From contig CANQUV010000004.1 of assembly GCA_947627135.1 (NCBI GenBank), forward strand, positions 1 to 64,000: a stretch of DNA of 64,000 nt. Direction: 5' to 3'. Source of the stretch: an uncultured Clostridia bacterium. Its GTDB lineage: Bacteria > Bacillota > Clostridia > Oscillospirales > Acutalibacteraceae. A program made the translations under genes and the position numbers. The notes below the pieces were generated by a model. The model was not told the origin of the DNA. It made no database searches and saw only the letters and a list, made by a program, of their open reading frames with translations. This document shows, piece by piece, positions 1 through 8,932 of the stretch (position 1 is the stretch's first letter; every line of letters begins with the position of its first letter).

Positions 1-2
1 AT

Positions 3-980
3 AAAGTTGAAAAAAATTCAGACGGAACTTACAATGTGAAAACCGAAAGTGGAGAAACAATTAAAGTAAGTGCCGAGGAAATTAAAAATGTATCTTCATC
101 CAACAACAATACAACAAACAGCAAAACTTCTGCTAATACAAATAGCAGTTCAAACAAAAACAACTCGAATAGCAAATCAAATAATAGCGGATCAACAAAC
201 AAGCAAGCAAACACAAACAACAATAATAATACAACAACAAATAGTAAAACAAATACAAATAATAATCAAACTCCGGCAAACAACAACAGCAATAATTCAA
301 ACAGTAATTCTTCAGTTCCGAAACAACCAACTACTGTTGCTGTTTCAAGTATAAGCTTAAGTAAAAGTTCAATGAGCGTTACAGTAGGCAGCAGTAATTC
401 ATTCTCAGTATCATTTAATCCAAGTAACGCAACAAATCAAAGTTATACAGCCAGTACAAACAACGGCAACGCAACAGTAAGCTGTTCAGGTTCAACCGTA
501 ACAGTCTACGGTCAATCAGCAGGAAGTTGTACGGTTACAGTAACATCAAACAACGGAAAAACTGCAAAATGCACAGTAACCGTTAATCCAAAACCAACGG
601 AAAAACCGACTTATACTTTTGATGTTGATTACTACTATACAAAGGTAGTGGCTGCTTATAAAGCTAAAGGATTTACAATTGATACAAGTTTAACACTGGA
701 TAATGCAGCTTGGAGAAACCCTCACGTTTTAACAAGATGGGAAGTAGATAATTATTCTACTGATTTTTGGATTCAAAAAGAATATGAGTACATTGATGGA
801 TTGGCAGAATATTTACGCACTATTGATTATGATGACTGGGGAGTATATTATACTCCTTCAGACTGGAGTATAAACATAATCATCCATCAGCTCCACGAGG
901 GCGTTTATTATCAAGAGTTAGGTCGTACAGCAACAGCACAAGAAGATGGCGGTTATACAATAACAATTCCTTATCGCTGA
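3..980 (+). CDS. Surface-type protein, Ser/Asn/Thr-rich linker plus BIG2-like Ig domain and unassigned C-terminal domain (left-truncated by window)
   Basis: Frame is open to the window edge (KVEKNSDGTYNVKTESGETIKV...), so the GTG at 36 is probably not the start; ISLSKSSMSVTVGSSNSFSVSFNPSNATNQSYTAS...TVTVTSNNGKTAKCTVTV resembles a bacterial Ig-like (BIG2) fold. Confidence 0.75.
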   Translation, partial: KVEKNSDGTYNVKTESGETIKVSAEEIKNVSSSNNNTTNSKTSANTNSSSNKNNSNSKSNNSGSTNKQANTNNNNNTTTNSKTNTNNNQTPANNNSNNSNSNSSVPKQPTTVAVSSISLSKSSMSVTVGSSNSFSVSFNPSNATNQSYTASTNNGNATVSCSGSTVTVYGQSAGSCTVTVTSNNGKTAKCTVTVNPKPTEKPTYTFDVDYYYTKVVAAYKAKGFTIDTSLTLDNAAWRNPHVLTRWEVDNYSTDFWIQKEYEYIDGLAEYLRTIDYDDWGVYYTPSDWSINIIIHQLHEGVYYQELGRTATAQEDGGYTITIPYR

Positions 981-1007
981 TTTGTTAATTAAAATTTAAT
1001 ATATACC

Positions 1008-1040
1008 AAAAAAGACAGAGTTAAACGCTCTGTCTTTTTT
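1008..1040. terminator. Bidirectional intrinsic terminator
   Basis: AAAAAAGACAGAG-N7-CTCTGTCTTTTTT between convergent genes. Confidence 0.8.
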
Positions 1041-1056
1041 GTGCTGTTTTTTACAT

Positions 1057-1479
1057 TTATGCCAAACTTGCTCCTAAAGCGTTACATTGTGCCTCTGCTG
1101 CATCGTCAGGTGCGTCATTACAAATAACACCATCCGAAACTAATGAAGCGCCTGCATTTTTGCAGTTCTCAACCCATGTTCTCATCCATTCGCCGTCTCC
1201 CCAGCCGTATGAGCCGAAAAGACCCAGCTTTTTGCCTGCTAATTTAGGCAGGCAATCGTTAAACAACGGTGCAAATTCCGTATCCTCCAGCTCCTCTGCT
1301 CCCATTGAAGGACAACCAAAGGCAAATGCATCAAATTTTTCAACCATATCTGCACTAAATTCCGAAGTAGAAAAAACTGTTGCCTCTGCCCCGGTCTCCC
1401 TTGCTCCTTTTGCCACCATCTGTGCCATTTGTTCGGTATTTCCTGTACCGCTCCAATAAACTACGGCTATATTTGCCAT
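1057..1479 (-). CDS. Flavodoxin
   Basis: MANIAVVYWSGTGNTEQMAQ FMN phosphate-binding motif; short flavodoxin size. Confidence 0.9.
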   Translation of the reverse strand: MANIAVVYWSGTGNTEQMAQMVAKGARETGAEATVFSTSEFSADMVEKFDAFAFGCPSMGAEELEDTEFAPLFNDCLPKLAGKKLGLFGSYGWGDGEWMRTWVENCKNAGASLVSDGVICNDAPDDAAEAQCNALGASLA

Positions 1480-1500
1480 AATTTCATCTCCTTTAAAAAT

Positions 1501-2052
1501 TTATACTGTAACCGTTAATTTTTGAATACTTGTACCGTTTTGGTACATCCTTTCATAAATACGGCGACATTTGTTATATTTATTAAATTTATCCATAGCA
1601 TAAGCAACATCTCCATATACCTTCCAATAGCCTGTTGCCTTGCTTTCTTTGCCTGAATGTTCAATAAACCCAGTCACATCGCTCAAAGGATATCCTAAAA
1701 ATAAGCCTATTTCGTGTGGAAATGTACTGCTGAACATAAATCTTCTTTTTAATTTTTTAATAGCATAATCAATATCAGTGTAAATATAACCATATTTTTT
1801 CATTAAATCATATACCCCATTTTGAGATAGATCCTTAATAAGTTTTTTTCTTCTGTAAACATAAATTAAGGCAGACGATCCGTTATCCTTTAATACAGTT
1901 ACATAAACACCCTTTGGATTTAACATATTGTTGCAAAGCTCTAACTGACCGTTTAAATTAATTTTTGATAAATATTTGAAACTGAAAAGTCCTGCTGTTT
2001 TTAAACTTGCAAGTGTGGGCGAACAATGTTTTATTAAATAGTTTTCAATCAT
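1501..2052 (-). CDS. DUF3793-like protein
   Basis: HCSPTLASLKTAGLFSFKY N-terminus and GLFLGYPLSDVTGFIEH motif; position next to flavodoxin. Confidence 0.75.
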   Translation of the reverse strand: MIENYLIKHCSPTLASLKTAGLFSFKYLSKINLNGQLELCNNMLNPKGVYVTVLKDNGSSALIYVYRRKKLIKDLSQNGVYDLMKKYGYIYTDIDYAIKKLKRRFMFSSTFPHEIGLFLGYPLSDVTGFIEHSGKESKATGYWKVYGDVAYAMDKFNKYNKCRRIYERMYQNGTSIQKLTVTV

Positions 2053-2138
2053 AATGACTCCTTATTCATTTACCCTTTATTCAATATTCATTATTCCTTT
2101 ATTCTTTGCCACTTATACCTATTTTTATTTCTTGCCTC

Positions 2139-2429
2139 TTATTCGTTTACTTCACAATATTCTTCAAGTAAGTTATTAAGTGCATTTGCACTGCTTGTAT
2201 GACATCTTGCAATCGGAATATTATTTTTCTTTGCCTCTCCTACTGCGCTTAAAACCATTTTATGAGATACTGTATTTGTAAATAATATCATTAGATCCGG
2301 AGTTCCCAATTTTCTTTTTAATGCACCTTTTTCTTTTGTAAATACTTTTGCCCTGAAACCATGGTTTTTGCAAATACTTTCATACTGCATTTCCATTCTT
2401 TCATTTCCTCCGATAATAACAACGCTCAT
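2139..2429 (-). CDS. DUF2325 domain protein
   Basis: MSVVIIGGNERMEMQYESICKNHGFRAKVF; start moved to ATG 2429, preceded by GGAGG. Confidence 0.75.
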   Translation of the reverse strand: MSVVIIGGNERMEMQYESICKNHGFRAKVFTKEKGALKRKLGTPDLMILFTNTVSHKMVLSAVGEAKKNNIPIARCHTSSANALNNLLEEYCEVNE

Positions 2430-2454
2430 AATTACCTCCAAATTATTTTCAAAA

Positions 2455-2470
2455 GTTAGTTTATACTAAC
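2455..2470. promoter_or_regulatory. Palindromic operator candidate (DtxR/IdeR-like), copy 1
   Basis: GTTAGTTTATACTAAC, 26 nt upstream of the DUF2325 ATG. Confidence 0.55.
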
Positions 2471-2594
2471 TCTAAAAAGAAATAAAGTTTTAAATTATAA
2501 ATTATTTTGATTCAATATAAAATATATAAATAGAATCTATATATTAAAATAAGGAATATTTAAATAGATTCATTACATATTTAATAAGAAAAGT

Positions 2595-2616
2595 AAAGTT
2601 AGTTTAAACTAACTTT
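2595..2616. promoter_or_regulatory. Palindromic operator candidate, copy 2
   Basis: Perfect 22-bp palindrome AAAGTTAGTTTAAACTAACTTT. Confidence 0.6.
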
Positions 2617-2666
2617 CTTCTAAAACAAAAAACAACCGTATAAGTTGTTAAAACAATTAAATTCTG

Positions 2667-2682
2667 GTTAGTTTAAACTAAC
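2667..2682. promoter_or_regulatory. Palindromic operator candidate, copy 3
   Basis: GTTAGTTTAAACTAAC. Confidence 0.55.
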
Positions 2683-2841
2683 TGCTTAATAATATATCAT
2701 TTTTTCATAATTTTGTCAACACTGTTTTAAAATTTTCTATTTCAAATCTTTTATTAGAAATTTTCTTATATTTATAAATAAGTCCTTATTTTCGCTATAT
2801 CAATTTTATATTTATAGAAATTTTAAAAAAATTTTAATAAA

Positions 2842-2867
2842 AAACACTGTCTATTAAGACAGTGTTT
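2842..2867 (-). terminator. Terminator of holin gene
   Basis: AAACACTGTC-TATTAA-GACAGTGTTT with T-rich tail on minus strand. Confidence 0.7.
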
Positions 2868-2872
2868 CCATA

Positions 2873-3127
2873 CTAATCTTTCTTTGGCTCTTTATATGTA
2901 AGTGCTTGCTTGCTGTCACATATTCCTTTTGTTGTGGGGTCAGAAACAACCCCGATAAATGCGAGAATCTGCAAAATTATAACAACTACATTCATTACTT
3001 GATTTTCACTGAAACCGGGAACAATTCCAAACATATTAAGCAACGCATATATAAATGTTACAAATAATGAAATTAATCCCACCCAAAAGGTACCGCTTTT
3101 TAATCTGACATTCCAATTTATTTTCAT
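2873..3127 (-). CDS. phiLC3-family phage holin-like protein (orphan)
   Basis: MKINWNVRLKSGTFWVGLISLFVTFIYALLNMFGI...; 84 aa, two hydrophobic segments, charged C-terminus. Confidence 0.75.
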   Translation of the reverse strand: MKINWNVRLKSGTFWVGLISLFVTFIYALLNMFGIVPGFSENQVMNVVVIILQILAFIGVVSDPTTKGICDSKQALTYKEPKKD

Positions 3128-3268
3128 ATAATCACCCCTTAATTAATTATATGAATATTATAATATTATAATAACAAAAAACTAAAAAGAAAGTCTTATA
3201 ATTCCAATTATTTATTATTTTTAAAATTTTAGTGCTATAATATATGCTGGTAATAAAGGGGGATATAT

Positions 3269-4525
3269 ATGGATATTTTGTCAGTTTTTAAGGATATTGC
3301 CTTAATACTTATTGCTACAAAAATGTTTGGTCTTGTTGCCAGAAAATTAAAAGCACCTCAGGTCGTAGGTGAAATTGTAGCAGGTCTTGTAATAGGTCCC
3401 TGCCTTTTAGGATGGGTAGGGCAAACAGACATACTTTCAGCTATGGCTGAAATCGGTGTTGTTTTGCTTATGTTCTCTGCCGGTTTGGGAACAAATTTAA
3501 AAGAATTGATTAAAACCGGACCGGTAGCATTTTTAATTGCCGTTGCAGGAGTAGCCGTTCCGCTTGCAGGAGGTGCATTAGTTTACTATTTATTCGGATT
3601 TGATCCTATAAGCAACCAAATGCTTGAGTCTGTATTTATGGGAACTGTACTTTCTGCAACATCTGTAAGTATAACGGTTCAGGCATTAAACGAGCTTGGA
3701 CACCTGAAAGGAAAAGTAGGTACAACTATTTTAAGCGCCGCAATTATAGATGATGTTATAGGCATTATTCTTTTAACTGTGGTAATAGGTTTTAAAGACC
3801 CAAATGAGAACCCGTTAAATATAGGTATTCAAACTGTTTTATTCTTTGTATTTGCTTTTATATGCGGATTTGCATTATATTATTTATTTAAATGGCTTGA
3901 TAAGAGAAATCCTCATACAAGAAGAATACCGATTTTTAGTCTTGCACTTTGCTTTGCCTTTGCCTACTGTGCAGAAAAATACTTTGGAATTGCAGATATT
4001 ACAGGCGCCTATGTTGCAGGGATAGTTCTCTGTAACATTCAGGATTCAACATATATTGAAAGAAAAATGGATATAAACTCATATATGATTTTCGGCCCTA
4101 TTTTCTTTGCAAGTATCGGATTGCAAACAAGTTTTAACGATTTTAATATGTCAATACTCTGGTTTACAATTGCACTTGTGGCAGTTGCACTTATAACAAA
4201 AATAATTGGCTGCGGCGGAGTAGCACGACTGTGCAGATTCAGTACAACTGATTCCCTAAAAATCGGAGTTGGAATGATGAACAGAGGCGAAGTTGCATTA
4301 ATTGTTGCACAAAAGGGAATGAATACGGGACTTTTAAATCCTTCATTGTTTTCCACAATAATAGTTTTAATAATAGTTTCTTCAATAACTACACCGATTG
4401 TTTTAAAATTTCTTTATACAAAATTTCCTGATAAAGAATCTGATAAAGACATTAGCGAAACAAGTAAAAAATTTGCAGATAAGCATATTGAAGCGTTAGA
4501 AGCAAGAAAAGGACAACAACAATAA
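3269..4525 (+). CDS. Cation:proton antiporter (CPA2/Kef-type)
   Basis: KLKAPQVVGEIVAGLVIGPCLLG; multi-TM. Confidence 0.9.
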   Translation: MDILSVFKDIALILIATKMFGLVARKLKAPQVVGEIVAGLVIGPCLLGWVGQTDILSAMAEIGVVLLMFSAGLGTNLKELIKTGPVAFLIAVAGVAVPLAGGALVYYLFGFDPISNQMLESVFMGTVLSATSVSITVQALNELGHLKGKVGTTILSAAIIDDVIGIILLTVVIGFKDPNENPLNIGIQTVLFFVFAFICGFALYYLFKWLDKRNPHTRRIPIFSLALCFAFAYCAEKYFGIADITGAYVAGIVLCNIQDSTYIERKMDINSYMIFGPIFFASIGLQTSFNDFNMSILWFTIALVAVALITKIIGCGGVARLCRFSTTDSLKIGVGMMNRGEVALIVAQKGMNTGLLNPSLFSTIIVLIIVSSITTPIVLKFLYTKFPDKESDKDISETSKKFADKHIEALEARKGQQQ

Positions 4526-4542
4526 TACTATTTTTATAATAT

Positions 4543-4570
4543 AAGCCTCTTTCTTTTGAAAGGAGGCTTT
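4543..4570 (+). terminator. Intrinsic terminator after antiporter
   Basis: AAGCCTCtTTC-TTTT-GAAAGGAGGCTT hairpin. Confidence 0.65.
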
Positions 4571-4785
4571 ATTATTTTAAGGCAAAAGTACAATATAAGA
4601 TAAATTTATATTTTGCGACTAAATTAAAATATTAAAATTTGCAATCTTTTTATATAGTTTATCTACATATATATTTTTAATTTTATATATTTTTCACAGA
4701 ATATGTGTTTATTTTTAGAAAATATGTGATTTAAGGTTGCAATTTAATAACAGTTTATGTTATAATTGTTACAAATTTGTTACTT

Positions 4786-4843
4786 GGCGTAATTTTGTTG
4801 TAATCATTAGCTATCGAATATATTTTATAATTACGCCTTTTTT
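4786..4843 (+). promoter_or_regulatory. Terminator-like hairpin in the leader of the NlpC/P60 gene
   Basis: GGCGTAATT ... AATTACGCC followed by TTTTTT, ending about 20 nt before the ATG; candidate promoter TTGCAA-N18-TATAAT just upstream. Confidence 0.55.
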
Positions 4844-4864
4844 AAGTGATGGAGGTAATTTATT

Positions 4865-6460
4865 ATGAAGCATTTAAAGAAAATTGTAACTTTAATTGTT
4901 ACAATTTCAATTCTTTCTTCAATGTGCTTGGCGGGAACAATGTTTTCTGCTTCTGCAAGCGGTACAGGCGCAGGCCTTGCCGAATGGGCATTGAATGCTT
5001 ATTACAGCGGTTGGGCTTATGTGTATGGTGGTTCTTCCCCCGGTGCAGTTGACTGTTCAGGTTTGATTTATTCTTATGCAGGGGGCAACCGTACAGGAGA
5101 TGCACAGTTATATGCTGCATCAGAAAGCGGAAGCGTTTACAACGGTATCCCAAGAGTTCACGGACTTGGACTTTATCATCCTGGTCATGTAGGAGTTTAT
5201 GTAGGCAACGGAATGGCTGTTGACGCAAGAAATGAATCTTCCGGTGTTTGCTACTCATCAGTAGACTACATGGGTTGGACAACATGGTTTAAATTAAGTA
5301 ATTTAAGCTATCCGACAAACGGATGGGAAGAATTTAACGGAAACTATTATTATTATGAAGACGGTCAGTATATAGTAAATACATCAAGAACTATCGATGG
5401 TGTAACCTACTACTTTGGTTCAGACGGTGTTTCAGATACTACTCCTTCAGATACATCATCAACAGCAGAAAGTTCATCATCAGACAACAGCAGTTCATCA
5501 AGCAGCAGTTCAACATCAAACGAATCTGAAGCCTCAACACCTTCCTATGAAACAGTACAAAACGGCTCACAGGGAGAAACAGTAAGTAAGATTCAGGAGA
5601 GACTTCAGGAACTGGGCTTTTACACAGGAAGTATCGACGGCTACTTTGATTCTGAAACAGAAAAAGCATATAGAGAATTCCAAAAGGCAGCCGGAGTAAC
5701 AGTTGACGGTATTTCAGGTGCATCAGACCAGGAACTTCTGTTCTCTGACAATGCACCTTACGCTCCGCAGGAGCCTGAACAAGATGAAGAAACCACACAG
5801 AAGATAACATCTGTTCAGGAAAAGCTAAAATCATTAAATTATTACAGTGGTGTATGCGACGGTACAATAGGTACATATACAACAGAAGCAATTAAAGCTT
5901 TCCAGATAGATAACGATTTAGAAGCAACAGGAGAGCTAGACGAAGCAACAATATCAGCAATTATGGCTGATGATGCAAAGGCAAACCCAAGATTTGAAAC
6001 AACAGAATCAACAGAATCAACAGAAGCAACAGAGGCAACAGAAGCACAAACCTCTCCTACTTCAGTTTATACATTCAACGCATTTGAATTAAATTCAAGC
6101 GGTATTATGGGACCAAATCAAATTGTGTCAAATGCAAATACATCATCATTCATATTAGATAATGCGGCTGCAAAAGATAATGAAACCACTGCAAATAATG
6201 TAGTTGCAAAAACAAATCAGCTTGCTAAAAATGCAGTTTCAAACTTTGCCTCAAATGGATTTACAGAAGTGGGTCCAAAATCTTTGTTTAAAATTAACAC
6301 TGTTACAATTGTTTTGTTTGCAATTTTAGTTTTGATTTCATTAACCAGTATTTATATGCTTGTAAGAGCAAGTAAAGAAAGAAAGAGAAAAGCTGCTCGT
6401 GCAGCAATTCGCATGGAAAAGAAAATGTCAAGATTACAGGCAGAAACACGCTACTGGTAA
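4865..6460 (+). CDS. Secreted/membrane-anchored NlpC/P60 cell-wall hydrolase with two peptidoglycan-binding domains
   Basis: Signal peptide; YVYGGSSPGAVDCSGLIYS (Cys nucleophile) and H-containing motifs; two PG_binding_1 repeats (SKIQERLQELGFYTGSIDGYFD, TSVQEKLKSLNYYSGVCDGTIG); C-terminal TM and basic tail. Confidence 0.9.
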   Translation: MKHLKKIVTLIVTISILSSMCLAGTMFSASASGTGAGLAEWALNAYYSGWAYVYGGSSPGAVDCSGLIYSYAGGNRTGDAQLYAASESGSVYNGIPRVHGLGLYHPGHVGVYVGNGMAVDARNESSGVCYSSVDYMGWTTWFKLSNLSYPTNGWEEFNGNYYYYEDGQYIVNTSRTIDGVTYYFGSDGVSDTTPSDTSSTAESSSSDNSSSSSSSSTSNESEASTPSYETVQNGSQGETVSKIQERLQELGFYTGSIDGYFDSETEKAYREFQKAAGVTVDGISGASDQELLFSDNAPYAPQEPEQDEETTQKITSVQEKLKSLNYYSGVCDGTIGTYTTEAIKAFQIDNDLEATGELDEATISAIMADDAKANPRFETTESTESTEATEATEAQTSPTSVYTFNAFELNSSGIMGPNQIVSNANTSSFILDNAAAKDNETTANNVVAKTNQLAKNAVSNFASNGFTEVGPKSLFKINTVTIVLFAILVLISLTSIYMLVRASKERKRKAARAAIRMEKKMSRLQAETRYW

Positions 6461-6470
6461 TTAAAAAATT

Positions 6471-6512
6471 CAACACCGATTAATGAGCAAAAAATTCATT
6501 AATCGGTGTTTA
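6471..6512. terminator. Intrinsic terminator
   Basis: AACACCGATTAATGA ... TCATTAATCGGTGTTT. Confidence 0.7.
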
Positions 6513-6576
6513 TTTATAATATAAATCTTTTATTTAATACTAAGGTATATTCCAAAAGTATCTATTACCCTTAAAA

Positions 6577-6801
6577 TTATTTATCTTTACCATTCAACTT
6601 TCCTATTTCTTTCAAAGGTATGACTTTTCCGTCAGGAGTTTTTACATCAATATTATCAAGCTGTTTATCAAATTGACTTCTGAATTGTGCAAGATATTCC
6701 TTATATAAAACTTTCTGACGCTCTGTTTCCTCTTTATTAAGCCCCTGTTCTCTTTTTTTTCTTGCAAGAGAATTTATTTCCTCTATAAGTTTTTTATCCA
6801 T
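6577..6801 (-). CDS. DUF896 (YnzC-like) family protein
   Basis: INSLARKKREQGLNKEETERQKVLYKEYLAQFRSQFDKQLDNIDV. Confidence 0.9.
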   Translation of the reverse strand: MDKKLIEEINSLARKKREQGLNKEETERQKVLYKEYLAQFRSQFDKQLDNIDVKTPDGKVIPLKEIGKLNGKDK

Positions 6802-6893
6802 AGAACTACACTTCCCGTTTATTTATGAATATATAATAGCTTATTTGAAAACAAAAAGCAAATAATAAAAATCAAAAGAAAAAGAAGACAAAC

Positions 6894-6922
6894 AAAAAAG
6901 ACTGTATCAGTACAGTCTTTTT
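6894..6922. terminator. Intrinsic terminator
   Basis: AAAAAGACTGTA-TCAG-TACAGTCTTTTT. Confidence 0.75.
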
Positions 6923-6940
6923 TAATATTAACTAATCTGA

Positions 6941-7594
6941 TTATTTTAAGAGTTTAAACTTTCCAATAACAGGAAGTTCCTTAATTTTTCCTGTACAAGT
7001 ATTGTAGATACCGTAAACAGCAAGAGCCGGAAATACCAAATATAAAATTGAAAAAATAATTTGAATTGCATTATATATTCCAAAATTTGGTGATAAAAAG
7101 TACAAATACGGTTCTTCTCCCGGGAACATAATTACAGCTAAAACAGCCAATAAAATACCCCTGATAATACCATAAGCAATTGTACAAATAAAAAGAACGA
7201 TACCCTGATTTACATGAAATCTTGAATACTTTGAGCCTTTTGCAGTTAATAAAGGAATTAAGAATAAAATTCCCAAATATGATAATATGTTTAAATATTT
7301 ATTTTTTTCAACATCACTAACATACATTCCGTCTTCATTTACAGGACCTGTAAATGTATATGTACCATCCGGATTTTTAGTATAATTCACATTAGCATTT
7401 GTCTGATTATTATAATTTGGCTGTGATTGTTGAGGTCCTCTGGTTTGTTGGTTAAAATTTGGCTGTTCAGCTTGCGGCTGGCCTTGTGTTGTGTTTACAT
7501 CTTGTGAAGTCTGCTCGTTTATTGCGCTTCCGCAAACAGGACAAAACTTCGCATCATCAGAAAGTTTGTTACCACATTTTGTACAAAATGGCAT
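6941..7594 (-). CDS. Zinc-ribbon domain multi-TM protein (DUF4870-like)
   Basis: N-terminal MPFCTKCGNKLSDDAKFCPVCGSAI zinc ribbon, Gln/Asn linker, 3-4 TM. Confidence 0.7.
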   Translation of the reverse strand: MPFCTKCGNKLSDDAKFCPVCGSAINEQTSQDVNTTQGQPQAEQPNFNQQTRGPQQSQPNYNNQTNANVNYTKNPDGTYTFTGPVNEDGMYVSDVEKNKYLNILSYLGILFLIPLLTAKGSKYSRFHVNQGIVLFICTIAYGIIRGILLAVLAVIMFPGEEPYLYFLSPNFGIYNAIQIIFSILYLVFPALAVYGIYNTCTGKIKELPVIGKFKLLK

Positions 7595-7733
7595 TTTTCA
7601 TTTCCCCTTTATATTTTATTTAAAAATTTTGCCAAAAATATAATAACACATAATATTTATAAACACAATAAAAATTTTCCAAATTACATTTATTTTTATT
7701 TTTTCTGAATTTTTATTTTTTAGGTTCACACTT

Positions 7734-8159
7734 TTATTTTAATTTACACTTTCTTTTTGAGTCTAAAAAATCCTGCAAAATAATAGTAGCCGCAACTGCG
7801 TCAACAACCGCTTTTCTCTTTTTACCTTTTGTATTTGTATCGTTAAGATAATTATGAGCGGTTATGGTTGTACCTCTTTCGTCCTGCATAAAAGTATCAA
7901 GTCCTGTAAGCTGTTTAAGATTTTCCGCAAAATCTCTTGCATTTTTTGCACTTTCTCCTTCAGAACCGTCCATATTTTTAGGAAGTCCCACCACAAGCAT
8001 TTCAGCATTAGCCTCATTTACTGCCTCAGCAACTTTTTCAAGACATTTGGGAGGATATTTTTCTTCTATTACTGTATAAGGAGAAGCAAGAATTTCCGAT
8101 TTGTCACAAACTGCAATACCGGTTCTTGCCTTTCCTAAATCTATTGCGGCAATTATCAT
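7734..8159 (-). CDS. ruvX: Holliday junction resolvase-like protein RuvX/YqgF
   Basis: MIIAAIDLGKARTGIAVCDKSEILASP; VVGLPKNMDGSEGE. Confidence 0.9.
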   Translation of the reverse strand: MIIAAIDLGKARTGIAVCDKSEILASPYTVIEEKYPPKCLEKVAEAVNEANAEMLVVGLPKNMDGSEGESAKNARDFAENLKQLTGLDTFMQDERGTTITAHNYLNDTNTKGKKRKAVVDAVAATIILQDFLDSKRKCKLK

Positions 8160-8168
8160 TTTTTCACC

Positions 8169-8873
8169 CTATTCAAAAATATCGTTAAGCGGTTTTTCTT
8201 TAATTATATCATAAACTTCAAGCTCATTATCATTGTTGCAAATTCCGAGGAAAACATCCTTTAAAGATTTATTTTGTTTTTCAAGTTGTTTTTCAAGCCA
8301 ATTCTTATCATTTCCTGTATATTGCAAATTTTTCTCAAGAATCACACCGTCCAAAATAACATTTACCTCAGGTCTGTCTTCAGGAACAGACACAGCCAAG
8401 TCAGCAGGAGTACATGGTCTGTGTTGAGATTTCGGTAAAATTGAAATTTTTCCGTTTGCTTCAAGTACAGCAGTTTCTATTTCATCAAGACTAAAATACC
8501 CTGAAATTCTGCACTGCGCTAAAAATTCATTTATATCATACTTGGCAACCTTTAAGTTTTCTCTAAAAATTTTACCTTTATCAAAAAGAAAAATCGATCT
8601 TCCTGAAAAAAGCCTTCTAACTTTAAGACTCTTTCTTGATAAAATAGAAAGTAAATATGTTGCCAGTGCATAAATAACCATAGCAATTAAAGGCTGATAA
8701 AAACTTTGATCCAGAGTTGTAGCCATTTCAGCTGCAATAGAACCTATTGTTATTCCATTAATATAATCAAACATACTAAGCTCTGAAATCTGCTTGTTAC
8801 CTATTATTTTTGATAGAATAAATAACACTATCAACGAACCCAACGATGCTAAAATAACTTTAATTATTTCCAT
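8169..8873 (-). CDS. DUF421 (YetF-type) membrane protein
   Basis: GNKQISELSMFDYINGITIGSIAAEMA. Confidence 0.85.
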   Translation of the reverse strand: MEIIKVILASLGSLIVLFILSKIIGNKQISELSMFDYINGITIGSIAAEMATTLDQSFYQPLIAMVIYALATYLLSILSRKSLKVRRLFSGRSIFLFDKGKIFRENLKVAKYDINEFLAQCRISGYFSLDEIETAVLEANGKISILPKSQHRPCTPADLAVSVPEDRPEVNVILDGVILEKNLQYTGNDKNWLEKQLEKQNKSLKDVFLGICNNDNELEVYDIIKEKPLNDIFE

Positions 8874-8932
8874 ACTATTTACCTGCCTTAAATATTTTTG
8901 TAAATAGTATGTGAATTTATATGTAAATTATT

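Noticed and set aside
29-354. Three ORFs overlapping the Asn/Ser linker (29-223 minus, 70-354 plus, 133-330 minus)
   Set aside because: Shadow ORFs of a low-complexity coding region; the 36-980 frame is open to the window edge and has domain-like sequence.
2873-3127. Intact prophage around the holin
   Set aside because: No capsid, tail, integrase, terminase or adjacent lysin seen; neighbours are chromosomal genes.
4600-4860. c-di-AMP (ydaO) riboswitch upstream of the NlpC/P60 gene
   Set aside because: No recognisable aptamer core, and the predicted start site leaves too short a leader; kept only as an unexplained hairpin leader.
4846-5285. ORFs 4846-5052 (+) and 4899-5285 (-) overlapping the NlpC/P60 gene
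   Set aside because: Out-of-frame shadows; the NlpC/P60 frame has clear motifs.
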